A program made the translations under genes and the position numbers. The notes beneath the pieces are model-generated. The model had not been told where the DNA came from. It did not search any database and worked only from the letters and a program-made list of their open reading frames with translations. Positions 1 through 7,735 of a DNA stretch of 10,990 nt are shown here, piece by piece. Within the stretch, counting starts at the first letter, position 1, and every line of letters starts with the position of its first letter. This stretch comes from Isohypsibius dastychi (Eukaryota > Tardigrada > Eutardigrada > Parachela > Isohypsibiidae). The stretch spans positions 1-10,990 of the forward strand of contig JAQIWT010001386.1 in the NCBI GenBank assembly GCA_034696485.1, read 5' to 3'.

Positions 1-1
1 A

Positions 2-1448
2 CTCGTTCAATTGCTACAATCCAGCCTGGTAATTGCTCAGCTCACTCAAAAGACTGCACCTGGAACTTGCTCGACCAACCTGGACTGCGCTCTCCTCGGC
101 GACTGCGTAAAGGGACTCTGCGTGTGCGCGCGAGGTTTCACGGGACCCAACTGTCATAAATTCGACTTGCTTCCGGCAAAATTAGCCACAATTGAGGGCT
201 TTGACAATCCTATGTACCCTGCGTGGGGCGGCAAGACCATTTACGCGGATGGCCAATACCACTTCATCTCATCATACATCAGAAACCAATGCTACATAAC
301 CGATTATGGAACAAACTCTGCTTACCTAAGAGCTACGGCCAATCACCCTCAAGGTCCCTTCACGTTTCAGGAGGAGATTTTACCACCATTTCATCACGGA
401 GCCCAGGTTGAGCGAGCCCTCGATGGAGGCTACCACATTTTTGGCGATGGAAGGAACATGCCAGACTCCACGGTTAAGAGTAACTGCGCGGTGAAAGTTC
501 GGTCGAGGAAGAACTCTTGGGAAGAAGGAAAGCGCACGGGACTTCGAAGTTCGAGGATTGTATCCGCTAGGAAACAGTCCCAATGACGTCCATATTGTCG
601 CAAGCGCTAACAAAATCAACGGGCCTTGGACACAATTCACAATTGACGAACTCAGTACCGACGTTAAGGCCAGGAACAAATGGTACTGCAACAAGACGAA
701 TCTTGCGCCTCTTATTCTTAAGAACGGTACTGTAATTCTGGGCTACCGGAGCAAGTCCTGCGTTGACATGCAACAGCAGATGCAAGTATGCGGGAACTCT
801 TGCCAGCATATCGGTATCGCAGTGTCCCACCATGGTGTTCACGGACCATACACAATCCGTCCATTGGGCCTTCCTGTGCTTGACGGAAACGAAGACCCAT
901 TTCTGTGGCAATCCTCGCGTGGTTTTCATTTTGTCTTTCATGGCAAGACAATCTGTGGTAGCACTCAAGAACAAATTAATACATGTGGATCCTACGCATA
1001 CTCACTTGACACGTATACATGGTATATGTCGCCTTTCCCGGCATACGATGGTCGAATTAACTTCGACCCATCCACTGGGAAGTCATTTGAGATGCTCAAA
1101 TTGCGCCACCGCCCCAAGATCCTCTTTAACAATGAGGGTGTACCCCTAGTCTTGTACAACGCTGGCCAGCGGAATTCTCAACCCTACACTCGAAACTTTG
1201 CGTCGGCCTTCAACGTTCCCGAAATGGTTCATTTCCAGCCCCCTCCGCCATGTCCTCCCAAGCCGTTTGAGAATATCTGCACCCAATTCACTCGACGCGT
1301 GTACACTTACAATCAAACTGAGCCAGGGTGCTCGATGATGGGGGTCGAAAGCTGTATATGGTGTCCAGGGAAGAACCTGTGTATGCCAGGGGCGGATAAT
1401 CGGATCTGCAGCGCTGAATCCATCGAAACCTTTTACGCGCATTGTTGA
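2..1448 (+). CDS. Secreted EGF-like / GH43-like beta-propeller protein (5' partial)
   Basis: The frame is open from base 2 with no ATG before the first domain, so the start and most of any signal peptide lie outside the window; the first residues are hydrophobic (SSLVIAQL). An EGF-like module with six Cys lies at about 62-160 (CVKGLCVCARGFTGPNC). The body then repeats motifs of five-bladed GH43/32/68-type propellers: ANHPQGPF, ASANKINGPW, SHHGVHGPY, GNEDPFLW and RPKILFNNEGVPLVLYNAG. The tail is Cys-rich with a PSI-like CIWCPGKNLC. Family knowledge suggests a secreted carbohydrate-binding or carbohydrate-cleaving protein, but I cannot name a substrate or catalytic residues. Coding starts in frame 2 (2 to about 479) and continues in frame 3 (about 558 to the TGA at 1446-1448), so an intron or a frameshift lies between. 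The downstream neighbour is convergent. Confidence 0.72.
480..570 (+). other. Frame-change zone: candidate intron or frameshift in the EGF/propeller gene
   Basis: The gene moves from frame 2 to frame 3 here. A GTAACT donor at 480 with a CTAG acceptor ending at 570 gives a 91-nt intron and keeps the frame (residues TVK then RNSPND). Acceptors ending at 549 or 555 also keep the frame. None of these candidates contains the CTAAC branch site seen in the introns of RPL21 and SDHB, and the segment is purine-rich. A one-base insertion is the alternative: frame 3 remains open from 495 onward and reads plausibly (DFEVRGLYPLGNSPND). I cannot choose between splicing and a genuine break. Confidence 0.4.
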
Positions 1449-1520
1449 GAGGGATGAGGAACAAGCACTCGAGATCTGCCTTAATTCTTTGCAATCGACG
1501 TTTATCCAATATCAAACACC

Positions 1521-1525
1521 TGTAA
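1521..1525 (+). promoter_or_regulatory. Candidate TGTAA poly(A) signal, EGF/propeller gene
   Basis: TGTAA begins 73 nt after the TGA of the EGF/propeller gene, in the 213-nt convergent spacer. It is one of five such placements in this window; a single copy alone would not be significant. Confidence 0.35.
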
Positions 1526-1568
1526 ATATCTCTTTTAGGTCAGAATTTCGGTGCATTTTGGGGAAATT

Positions 1569-1573
1569 TTACA
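1569..1573 (-). promoter_or_regulatory. Candidate TGTAA poly(A) signal, 544-residue protein gene
   Basis: TGTAA on the minus strand lies 89 nt past the TAA of the 544-residue protein gene. The convergent spacer 1449-1661 therefore carries one copy per strand, each facing its own gene. Confidence 0.35.
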
Positions 1574-1661
1574 CATTGGAAATCATTGTGTGATACGAAA
1601 AGGGATTTGATACCCATTTTGAATGAACCCAAAGCTGGAATGGGTGGTGAATGCTAAGAAC

Positions 1662-3296
1662 TTATCTTAGCTCGCTATCAACAGCAGCTAATATGAATGC
1701 ATTATCTCTATCTGTGTGTGCTAGGCGAGGATCGTAGCAATATGCGAAAGCCCCAGGATGACCACTAGGAAACGCAGCCGTTCCATGCTCCTCTTGGTTA
1801 TCGAATTCACCAGGTAGCACCCAGGCAAAGTATTTGGCCTTTAAGAAGTCTAGAGTGACTGGCTGAAATCTTTTGGCTTCAACAAGCGCTCTATGCATCT
1901 CCTGTGTCAACTGGTAGGGACTAGAAAATTGCAATTGCGATCCGGCAGGAAGAAGGGCATTCGCGCGAATAAAATTGAGCTTCTTGTCGAAGTAAACGTA
2001 TCCCCCGAGTAATAAGAACAGGTCTATGGCATCCGGCTTTTTTTGCTTTGCCCGAGCGAATTCTTCTGCAGAACTCTGCGAAAGTGGATATGCCCAGGCA
2101 AAGAAGGCTGCATTTTTGGGAATTCGTATGAAGTCAAACGTGGGATCGCTTGGCGGAATGGTGACTTCGCAAAGGGGACTCAGGGCTCCGGTCAGCTTTG
2201 CACCTCTGTTTGTGACTCCGGTCACTTGGTCGCTTCCCCGAGTGTCGGTACCGGAGGACATCCACACTCCCCTTGGAATCGTCATGTACTCTCCATTGAA
2301 TGGAGGAAGTATAATTTGCTTCTTTCCGATATACGGTGAGTAAAGTTCCTGAATATCCGTAGTGATAAACTCGAATGCAACTCCCTTTTCTTCAATGGGC
2401 TCCACTCCAAACGGACCCAGATCCTTGTCAACATTCGATCCGTCGCGCCAGGCTGGTGGGTTGGCATCCATCAATTTAATGTCCAACGCTTTCAGAATTG
2501 CTTTTGCTTCCTTGATCAGATCTGATGAACTTTTCGCCTTGAAGGCCGTGTCTTCACCCTCACCAATTGCTCTCCTTGAAGAGAAATAAGTGGTTGAATT
2601 ATCCTTGAGCTTTGGAGCCGCCGAAGATTGGAGGCCTTCACTGACATCAGGTATATCCTCAAGTTCCCGGACATAGAACATCAAAGACCGGGCTGTATCC
2701 ATGAGATTTTCAATTTTGTGTTGAAGTATTCGTCGGTAGTCTTTGTTGGCCTGTTGCATTTCCTCGTCATCAGTCAGGGATGGTGAAGAGCTCTCTGGTA
2801 CTCTTAAAGCCGCACTGAGGCTCTTAGTGGCAGTTTCCAATTGAACTTGGAGATCGCGTGCGGTCGCTTTCTCCGTGCTGTCAAACCATACGTCCAATTT
2901 TGCACGATCTTCTGCGAACCGTCGCAACCATCCAGCTGCTCGGAAAATCTCCAGGTTAATTTCACCAGCAATACGACGTGCGTCTTCGGATCGCGCGTTC
3001 TCTCCAATGGCGTCCATCTTGCCCATTAATTCTAATTGGAGACATGCGAGGTTGTCTGCTGCCATGACGGCAGTGGACAGTGATTCCACTGTTTCCGACA
3101 GGCTTCCGGAGTCCTTAAGTGCTCCATAAACTTTCATATAGATAGTAAAGGCCTTCAAATGAGTCTTTGATTTGCCTAGTCCGATGCCAAAAATGGATGA
3201 CGATGTATCCTTTTCCACCGCCCCTCTACCAGGTGAGAGCATCTGCTCCGCCCAGAAGTTGAGCGTCCTCCCGACGAATGATTCTGTTCCCGACAT
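1662..3296 (-). CDS. Uncharacterised 544-residue protein, helical N-terminal half
   Basis: This is a single uninterrupted reading frame of 544 residues; I do not recognise the family. The ATG at 3294-3296 is the first in frame after an upstream in-frame TGA near 3354. Residues about 45-215 look largely alpha-helical, with heptad-like stretches (LACLQLELMGKMDAIGEN, ILQHKIENLMDTARSLMFYV), then a low-complexity Ser/Lys-rich link to about 255. Residues about 300-544 look like a mixed alpha/beta globular domain rich in Pro and aromatics (KKQIILPPFNGEYMTIPRGVW, GHPGAFAYCYDPRLAHTDRD). No signal peptide, membrane segment or catalytic signature is evident, so a soluble intracellular protein is likely. 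Length and continuous codon structure make it a real gene; the function is unknown. Confidence 0.8.
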   Translation of the reverse strand: MSGTESFVGRTLNFWAEQMLSPGRGAVEKDTSSSIFGIGLGKSKTHLKAFTIYMKVYGALKDSGSLSETVESLSTAVMAADNLACLQLELMGKMDAIGENARSEDARRIAGEINLEIFRAAGWLRRFAEDRAKLDVWFDSTEKATARDLQVQLETATKSLSAALRVPESSSPSLTDDEEMQQANKDYRRILQHKIENLMDTARSLMFYVRELEDIPDVSEGLQSSAAPKLKDNSTTYFSSRRAIGEGEDTAFKAKSSSDLIKEAKAILKALDIKLMDANPPAWRDGSNVDKDLGPFGVEPIEEKGVAFEFITTDIQELYSPYIGKKQIILPPFNGEYMTIPRGVWMSSGTDTRGSDQVTGVTNRGAKLTGALSPLCEVTIPPSDPTFDFIRIPKNAAFFAWAYPLSQSSAEEFARAKQKKPDAIDLFLLLGGYVYFDKKLNFIRANALLPAGSQLQFSSPYQLTQEMHRALVEAKRFQPVTLDFLKAKYFAWVLPGEFDNQEEHGTAAFPSGHPGAFAYCYDPRLAHTDRDNAFILAAVDSELR

Positions 3297-3323
3297 TTTC
3301 GTATAATTTCCTAAAAAGAGATT

Positions 3324-3340
3324 GAAAGGATCGTCCTTTC
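3324..3340. repeat. Perfect 7-bp inverted repeat, 3-nt loop
   Basis: GAAAGGA-TCG-TCCTTTC forms a perfect stem 28 nt before the ATG of the 544-residue gene, probably within its 5' leader or core promoter. It could be a dyad protein-binding site or an RNA hairpin in the leader; the sequence does not say which. Confidence 0.5.
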
Positions 3341-3650
3341 GGGATGCACTCTCTCAGGTTGTCCAGATTGGTGAAGCTCCACGTTCGGGTGCGTCGTCCT
3401 CCAGTCCAAATCCAAACCGTAATTCTCGGGGCTGCAATTGCGCGGAACCGCTCGGCTCCTCACCTCAAACGTTAATCTTTTGGTGAGTTTAAAGTCTTCT
3501 TTTTAGAGACGAGGTTTGTGGGGAAAAGCGGCGGCTGTTTGAGAACCAACTTTCCGTTTGTTCACGCTTTTGCTGAGTGATGATGACGAGAATCCAGTCT
3601 GTATGGTGAACACGATGCACGAATACGGGCAACTACGAAGCTTGAGGCCG

Positions 3651-3682
3651 TTGACCTTGACCTTGACGTTTGATGGTTGACG
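3651..3682 (+). repeat. Tandem TTGACC/TTGACG hexamers
   Basis: Three head-to-tail hexamers (TTGACC, TTGACC, TTGACG at 3651-3668) are followed by a fourth TTGACG at 3677-3682. TTGAC is the core of the plant W-box bound by WRKY factors, and some green algae and other protists encode WRKY proteins. A regulatory role here is inference only; it may be a chance microrepeat. Confidence 0.45.
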
Positions 3683-3928
3683 AGAATTGGACCGAGCCGA
3701 TTGTGAGATGAAAGAGTTGTAAAAAAAGATTATATCTGCATTCATAGTTAAGAAACACAAGACAGAATATCAATGACGCCAAGTCTTGCACGTCTATAAG
3801 GAAGGCAATTGAAGTTCAAGATAGGTTATCCTTTGGTGCGAGCTTGGAAGGTAATAATTCAGCCAGGATGCAATCCGTTTCGAAAACACGCTAGCCATTG
3901 ATAGATCAAGAAATACAGCCAGCTACAA

Positions 3929-4285
3929 ATGGCTGAGGATGTCGGAAGGAGACCAAGGACAGGGTCAAGAAGTAGCCTTAACATGGTTCCAGGAACAAAC
4001 GATGAATCGAGTGAGGCAAGAATTCAAAGGTTGGAAGCGCAGGTCGACGGCTTGCGGAAAGCGGTTAGGGAGCTAGCTGATGCTCTCCAAGAAGAGCTAA
4101 CATCCGTCGATTCCAGAGTAAGCGCAATTGAAAGCAGAGACGAGGACTTGGTTAGAACTACCGTTGCAATTGGTAAATCAGTTAAGAGGCAGGAGGAGAA
4201 ACTGCGGCGAGGCTTGGGTATTATTGCCGATGCCCTTGCGGCGCTCTCACCGCCAACTAGCGACCCCATTCGTGAAGGTTTCTGA
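3929..4285 (+). CDS. Small coiled-coil protein, 118 residues
   Basis: ATG at 3929-3931, TGA at 4283-4285. The first ~27 residues are polar and Arg/Ser-rich. Residues about 30-108 are an almost continuous amphipathic helix with heptad spacing (IQRLEAQVDGLRKAVRELAD, VDSRVSAIESRDEDLV, IADALAAL). The tail is short and Pro-containing. No catalytic or membrane features are visible, so it is likely an oligomerising or adaptor protein, but the family is not recognised. It converges with the poly(A) polymerase gene. Unlike the other genes, no TGTAA follows it. An overlapping frame continues to 4490, so the 3' end of the model is uncertain and a spliced extension is possible. Confidence 0.5.
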   Translation: MAEDVGRRPRTGSRSSLNMVPGTNDESSEARIQRLEAQVDGLRKAVRELADALQEELTSVDSRVSAIESRDEDLVRTTVAIGKSVKRQEEKLRRGLGIIADALAALSPPTSDPIREGF

Positions 4286-4384
4286 GAAGTCAAACATTCT
4301 TTTAGGAGACTCATATTTGCGAAGATTCCAACGACACGGTCAAAAGGTCAAACTGTCGGCAGAGGATATGCATTTTGCCAATTA

Positions 4385-4389
4385 TTACA
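4385..4389 (-). promoter_or_regulatory. Candidate TGTAA poly(A) signal, poly(A) polymerase gene
   Basis: Minus-strand TGTAA lies 73 nt past the TGA of the poly(A) polymerase-like gene, in the AT-rich convergent spacer. Confidence 0.35.
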
Positions 4390-4461
4390 ACGAATTTAAA
4401 CATCGATATAACATATTCATAGTCAGGAATCTGGAAAACTATTCTTTTGCATTAAAACTCT

Positions 4462-6678
4462 TCATGATGTGCTGGGCATTGGGCGCGTAGAATACATTGC
4501 AATAGGGACCGGGCGGCAGCGGAGCAAATCGTACAGAGGATGTGCATCTTTGGATTCAGCTAAGATCCGATAGGCTTGGCGGAAGCAGGCAGACACCTCA
4601 GCGACACGGTACATCCCCATGGCCAAGTTATTGCCATCACGCATGGGGTCTTCAATGAGCGCTGGCGGCTGCATGTCCTGCTGCCTCTCTTCGATGCTCG
4701 ATAGGGGGAAAATGCCATCCTTCACATTGACACCATACTTAGCGAAGAATCCCTCTTCTCCAAAGGTGGCGAAAAAGTGAAGAAGGAACTCTCCAAGCGA
4801 AGCAAGCGGGTCAGCGAAATCACGCACAAGTACCCAAACAAGAACGGCTAGTGAGATTGAGGACATTCCACCTCCATATACCGAATTGAGCCTATGCTCC
4901 CGCAGATATTGTTTAATGATCAGGACAAGAGGTCCAACTTGAGGGTGATACCGCAAAACATAGTCCCTAATAAGTCGCGAATTTTGAATGCCAGTGTGCC
5001 GTGGATGCCAGAAAGTGATATCGACATGTATGCCAAACCCCGGCACACCACGAGGATGGCACTCCAGTTTGATCACAGGCTGAGTTGCACTACCAACTAC
5101 ACGTGCAGACTGTACCCAATCGGTCTCGTATCCGAGCCGTTTGCAGAAGTACAAGGCGACATCCTCGAGTCCCTCGCCGATCTCCGCATCTTCCGGTACA
5201 CCATAACCGTTGGCCAGTGTCGGCACGAAGCCAGGCTGCGTAGCATAAGGCAACGGAACATACGCAGGGGATGAAGCATCAAATCCTGATCGGTATTGAG
5301 CCAAGTGCGGAGGTTGAAAGCAAATTACCATGTCGAGATCACTTGAGGGAAGCGCGAGACCCGTGACGCTAGATCCAAACGGCTCCAATGTGGCTTTAGG
5401 ATTAATTTTCAAAGCACACTCTCGCACCTGATCGATAACATTGTTGAAGAAAGGATAAGCCGCCAACATAGTCTGATGGTTGGCATAGTAAAACGTCACG
5501 ATATCCTCAGTCACTCTTCTGTTGAAATTTTCTCGTGCTTCCAAGAAGCCTAGCGCGAAACTTCTCCGTCTCCTTATTGTGTATAATACCCTATGAGCAA
5601 ATCTTACGATGACCTCAGCAGCACGCTTGCGATGCAGCATCCTTCGAAAATGTTTCTGAAGCATGCACACGCGTGATAGCATTATAGCCTGTCGGTGTAT
5701 ATGTGCCCGAAAAGCGCGCTGAATCTTGGAAGCAGCAGCGTGTGCGCGACGGGATGATTGTTGTACACTTTGTGACCCGCCGCGAGTGATTTTCAATGTC
5801 TTTGTCCTTCGATGGATCAAAGGCGTCCTTTGCGCACGATTCTCGAAACTTGCTCCTTGCGCGCAGGAGTCCATATTGCAAACACCCTCCGGACTGCTGG
5901 ATAACGGCGAATGTCGCCCCTTGAAGTTACAATTTGATCGCCACCACCGCGTGATGACCTTTGCCGATAGTTGCATCGACTTCAACTGCTTCGGGACAAC
6001 TTTTTGCATTAAAGTATCTGCACGCTTCCTGTCCTCTGGGGACTGCGATACACTCAAGGCGTACAAACCTTGTGATCCGACAATGAGCGATGATGCGTTT
6101 AGTCTTGCTAAATGGCGAGACTGTCCCAGAAGGGCAAAGATGAAATCAGCCGCACATTTAGGCGTGGTAAAAGCCAAAGTGTACTTAAAGACTTCATTTG
6201 TCCGTCTCAGGCAAAAGTACAAAGTAACATTGCGATCACTCCTTGATCCCAGGAGTTTTCCCGATCGACCTTGTGATCCTAAGTCAAATGATGCTGCGTA
6301 CCAGTTCATAGAGTCAAGCGGTTCTCCCGAAACCTGACGCGAAATGAGATGCTTGCTTGCCGAGAGACCTCCTTCTTGCTGGTTCAACTCACGCTCGACA
6401 AGCAGGGAAGCTCGATTCCTAACCTCTTGATCGGTAGTGGCACCCTCCTCATGAGCCATCTGTAAAGCTGCCAGGTCGCGCCTGTTCTCGATCATGCGCT
6501 GCGAAGCTTTGGCCGCGCACAACCATGCCTTAAACGTGTCCATCATCGGTGCTCGACTGCGCGCGACTGCGGAAGCCTTTTTTAGTGAAGGACTCCCACT
6601 ACTGCTGGTTCGCAGCGAGTTCCTCTTAGGACCTCCTTGCATTTTCTGAGTAGCGTTCTCTCGCTCAGATATTAACAT
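4462..6678 (-). CDS. TRF4/Cid1-type non-canonical poly(A) polymerase with IQ motifs
   Basis: This intronless 738-residue protein is a template-independent nucleotidyltransferase that should add AMP (or UMP) to RNA 3' ends. The pol-beta-type core starts near residue 384: GSSVTGLALPSSDLDM at 435-450 gives the first two catalytic Asp (D447, D449), and HVDITFW gives the third (D553). LVLIIKQYLREHRLN and YGGGMSSISL (585-610) fit the central TRF4 helices. LIEDPMRDGNN with the following helix (674-706) fits the PAP-associated nucleotide-recognition motif of TRF4/PAPD5. Two IQ motifs (IQRAFRAHIHR at 319-329, LQKHFRRMLHR at 340-350) and a degenerate third near 357 could bind calmodulin. Residues about 124-235 form an unassigned beta-rich domain. 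The first ATG (6676-6678) has an in-frame TGA upstream. Nuclear TRAMP-like, cytoplasmic and organellar roles are all possible. Confidence 0.9.
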   Translation of the reverse strand: MLISERENATQKMQGGPKRNSLRTSSSGSPSLKKASAVARSRAPMMDTFKAWLCAAKASQRMIENRRDLAALQMAHEEGATTDQEVRNRASLLVERELNQQEGGLSASKHLISRQVSGEPLDSMNWYAASFDLGSQGRSGKLLGSRSDRNVTLYFCLRRTNEVFKYTLAFTTPKCAADFIFALLGQSRHLARLNASSLIVGSQGLYALSVSQSPEDRKRADTLMQKVVPKQLKSMQLSAKVITRWWRSNCNFKGRHSPLSSSPEGVCNMDSCAQGASFENRAQRTPLIHRRTKTLKITRGGSQSVQQSSRRAHAAASKIQRAFRAHIHRQAIMLSRVCMLQKHFRRMLHRKRAAEVIVRFAHRVLYTIRRRRSFALGFLEARENFNRRVTEDIVTFYYANHQTMLAAYPFFNNVIDQVRECALKINPKATLEPFGSSVTGLALPSSDLDMVICFQPPHLAQYRSGFDASSPAYVPLPYATQPGFVPTLANGYGVPEDAEIGEGLEDVALYFCKRLGYETDWVQSARVVGSATQPVIKLECHPRGVPGFGIHVDITFWHPRHTGIQNSRLIRDYVLRYHPQVGPLVLIIKQYLREHRLNSVYGGGMSSISLAVLVWVLVRDFADPLASLGEFLLHFFATFGEEGFFAKYGVNVKDGIFPLSSIEERQQDMQPPALIEDPMRDGNNLAMGMYRVAEVSACFRQAYRILAESKDAHPLYDLLRCRPVPIAMYSTRPMPSTS

Positions 6679-7062
6679 TTCTCCTTTCGTTACTCAGGAA
6701 CGTCAAACTAATGGGTCCAACGCCCTGGCTCCTCGCTCCTCTGTAACGAACTTCAATAACTTTAATAATGAGTCAGATTCCTAGATAAATACGGTTCAAA
6801 TTCACACAATCAATAGCTGCGTCCAGGTTTTCCAGAGACTCCCGACGGACGCCCCGTGCGCGCGTTTTCAACTGTTAGTCAGTCCCTCGCCCCAGGGCTT
6901 CGCACTAGTGTAGTTCCTTCAAGGTCAACAATCAACCAAAGTAGCCGAAGGCTCAGCCCAACTTGACTTTGGCGTCTCTCCCACTTGCTATTTATTTTCT
7001 TTTGATATAAGCCAGTAGAAACCTTTGCAGGTGTTTGGAGAAGGTTCGCCTGGCACACCGTT

Positions 7063-7078
7063 CAACAACAACAACAAC
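7063..7078 (+). repeat. (CAA)5 microsatellite
   Basis: Five CAA units plus one C. A complementary (TTG)4 run lies at 7285-7296, so the two can pair as inverted arms about 206 nt apart. Confidence 0.85.
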
Positions 7079-7139
7079 GAGAGAAGAGCGAGAGAGGAAA
7101 CAAACACAGAGCGCTTGACGAGAGAAGAAGAGCGAGAAA
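7078..7139 (+). repeat. GA-rich block with imperfect direct repeat
   Basis: CGAGAGAAGAGCGAGAGA (7078-7095) recurs as CGAGAGAAGAAGAGCGAGA within 7119-7139, offset by 41 nt and differing by a three-base insertion. The block is strongly purine-biased on the plus strand. Confidence 0.7.
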
Positions 7140-7154
7140 AGTGCTAATAATCCT

Positions 7155-7200
7155 GAGAGAGAGTAAAAAAAGATAGTCTTTGTGAGTATATTTCTCTCTC
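7155..7200. repeat. GAGAGAGA / TCTCTCTC inverted repeat
   Basis: Arms at 7155-7162 and 7193-7200 are perfect 8-nt complements separated by a 30-nt AT-rich loop. The pair is nested between the CAA and TTG arms. Confidence 0.6.
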
Positions 7201-7284
7201 CGTTATTTTAAACCCCGAAAATATTAAATGAGGTCACAGAGAACCCACTCAATCATCATCATCCTTTCACCCCACTTTTTTTGT

Positions 7285-7296
7285 TTGTTGTTGTTG
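7285..7296 (+). repeat. (TTG)4 run, complement of the CAA repeat
   Basis: Four TTG units follow a T-rich tract. They are reverse-complementary to the CAA run at 7063-7078. Confidence 0.8.
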
Positions 7297-7735
7297 ATGC
7301 GACCGCCAATACGTCACTTCTACAACGTAGAACCTGGTGTATTCCACTTGTTCAACAACACACCATTGCCGCGACGAAGCGATTTCTAGTTTATTTTGAG
7401 AAGATGCAATCAGTATTATTATTAGCGACATGCATACTTGTGAGAATATCTTGCTTATGAAGGCTGCATACGGAATCCTGAGACCAGAGGCTTGCATACT
7501 CCGCGCGAAGGCGAAGGTTGTAACAATACGGCGAAATACTTCTCCCAACGCAAAGGCTCCCACATCGGCCAAAGTAATGACACACGACCTATGCGAACAG
7601 CGATAATCTTGTTAAATCAATTTGAGAGGAGTCTTCTCAAAATTTAGAAGTCCATGATCTGCCTACAAAGTAGCTATGGAAAGGCGAGTTTAGGAGCGAA
7701 CCGTTTGAATAGTTAGTTGATCGGAAGCTACCAAG

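Larger units (their letters stand above)
3297..3928. other. Divergent intergenic region, no convincing gene
   Basis: This 632-bp stretch separates two divergent starts (544-residue gene on minus, coiled-coil gene on plus), so it should hold both promoters. It contains a perfect short hairpin at 3324-3340, tandem TTGACC elements at 3651-3682 and a TATA-like CTATAAGG at 3794-3801, about 130 nt before the coiled-coil gene start. An 85-codon open frame on the minus strand (3503-3760) begins at TTG and has no recognisable domain; I do not call it. Confidence 0.5.
6679..7735. other. Head-to-head intergenic region, simple repeats, no convincing gene
   Basis: This 1,057-bp region separates the divergent poly(A) polymerase and NYN-LOTUS genes and must contain both promoters and leaders. 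It holds CAA, TTG and CAT trinucleotide runs, a GA-rich block with an imperfect direct repeat, and a GA/TC inverted repeat. Minus-strand open frames at 7267-7585 and a 49-codon plus-strand frame at 7457-7606 have no homology I can see and are not called. A GTGAGT at 7182-7187 could be the donor of a leader intron of the downstream gene, but no acceptor stands out. Confidence 0.5.

Noticed and set aside
3503-3760. 85-codon frame on the minus strand
   Set aside because: Begins at TTG rather than ATG, is Ser-rich without a domain, and its VKVKV stretch is just the TTGACC repeat read backwards.
5726-6337. 203-codon open frame on the plus strand
   Set aside because: Antisense to the middle of the poly(A) polymerase gene, with no domain of its own.
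7267-7585. Two overlapping minus-strand frames (101 and 64 codons)
   Set aside because: Different frames over the same bases, one ending in a run that is translated TTG repeat; no homology seen.
7457-7606. 49-codon plus-strand frame with a basic, Ala-rich N-terminus
   Set aside because: Could be a short upstream peptide of the NYN gene, but it has no support beyond an ATG and an open frame.
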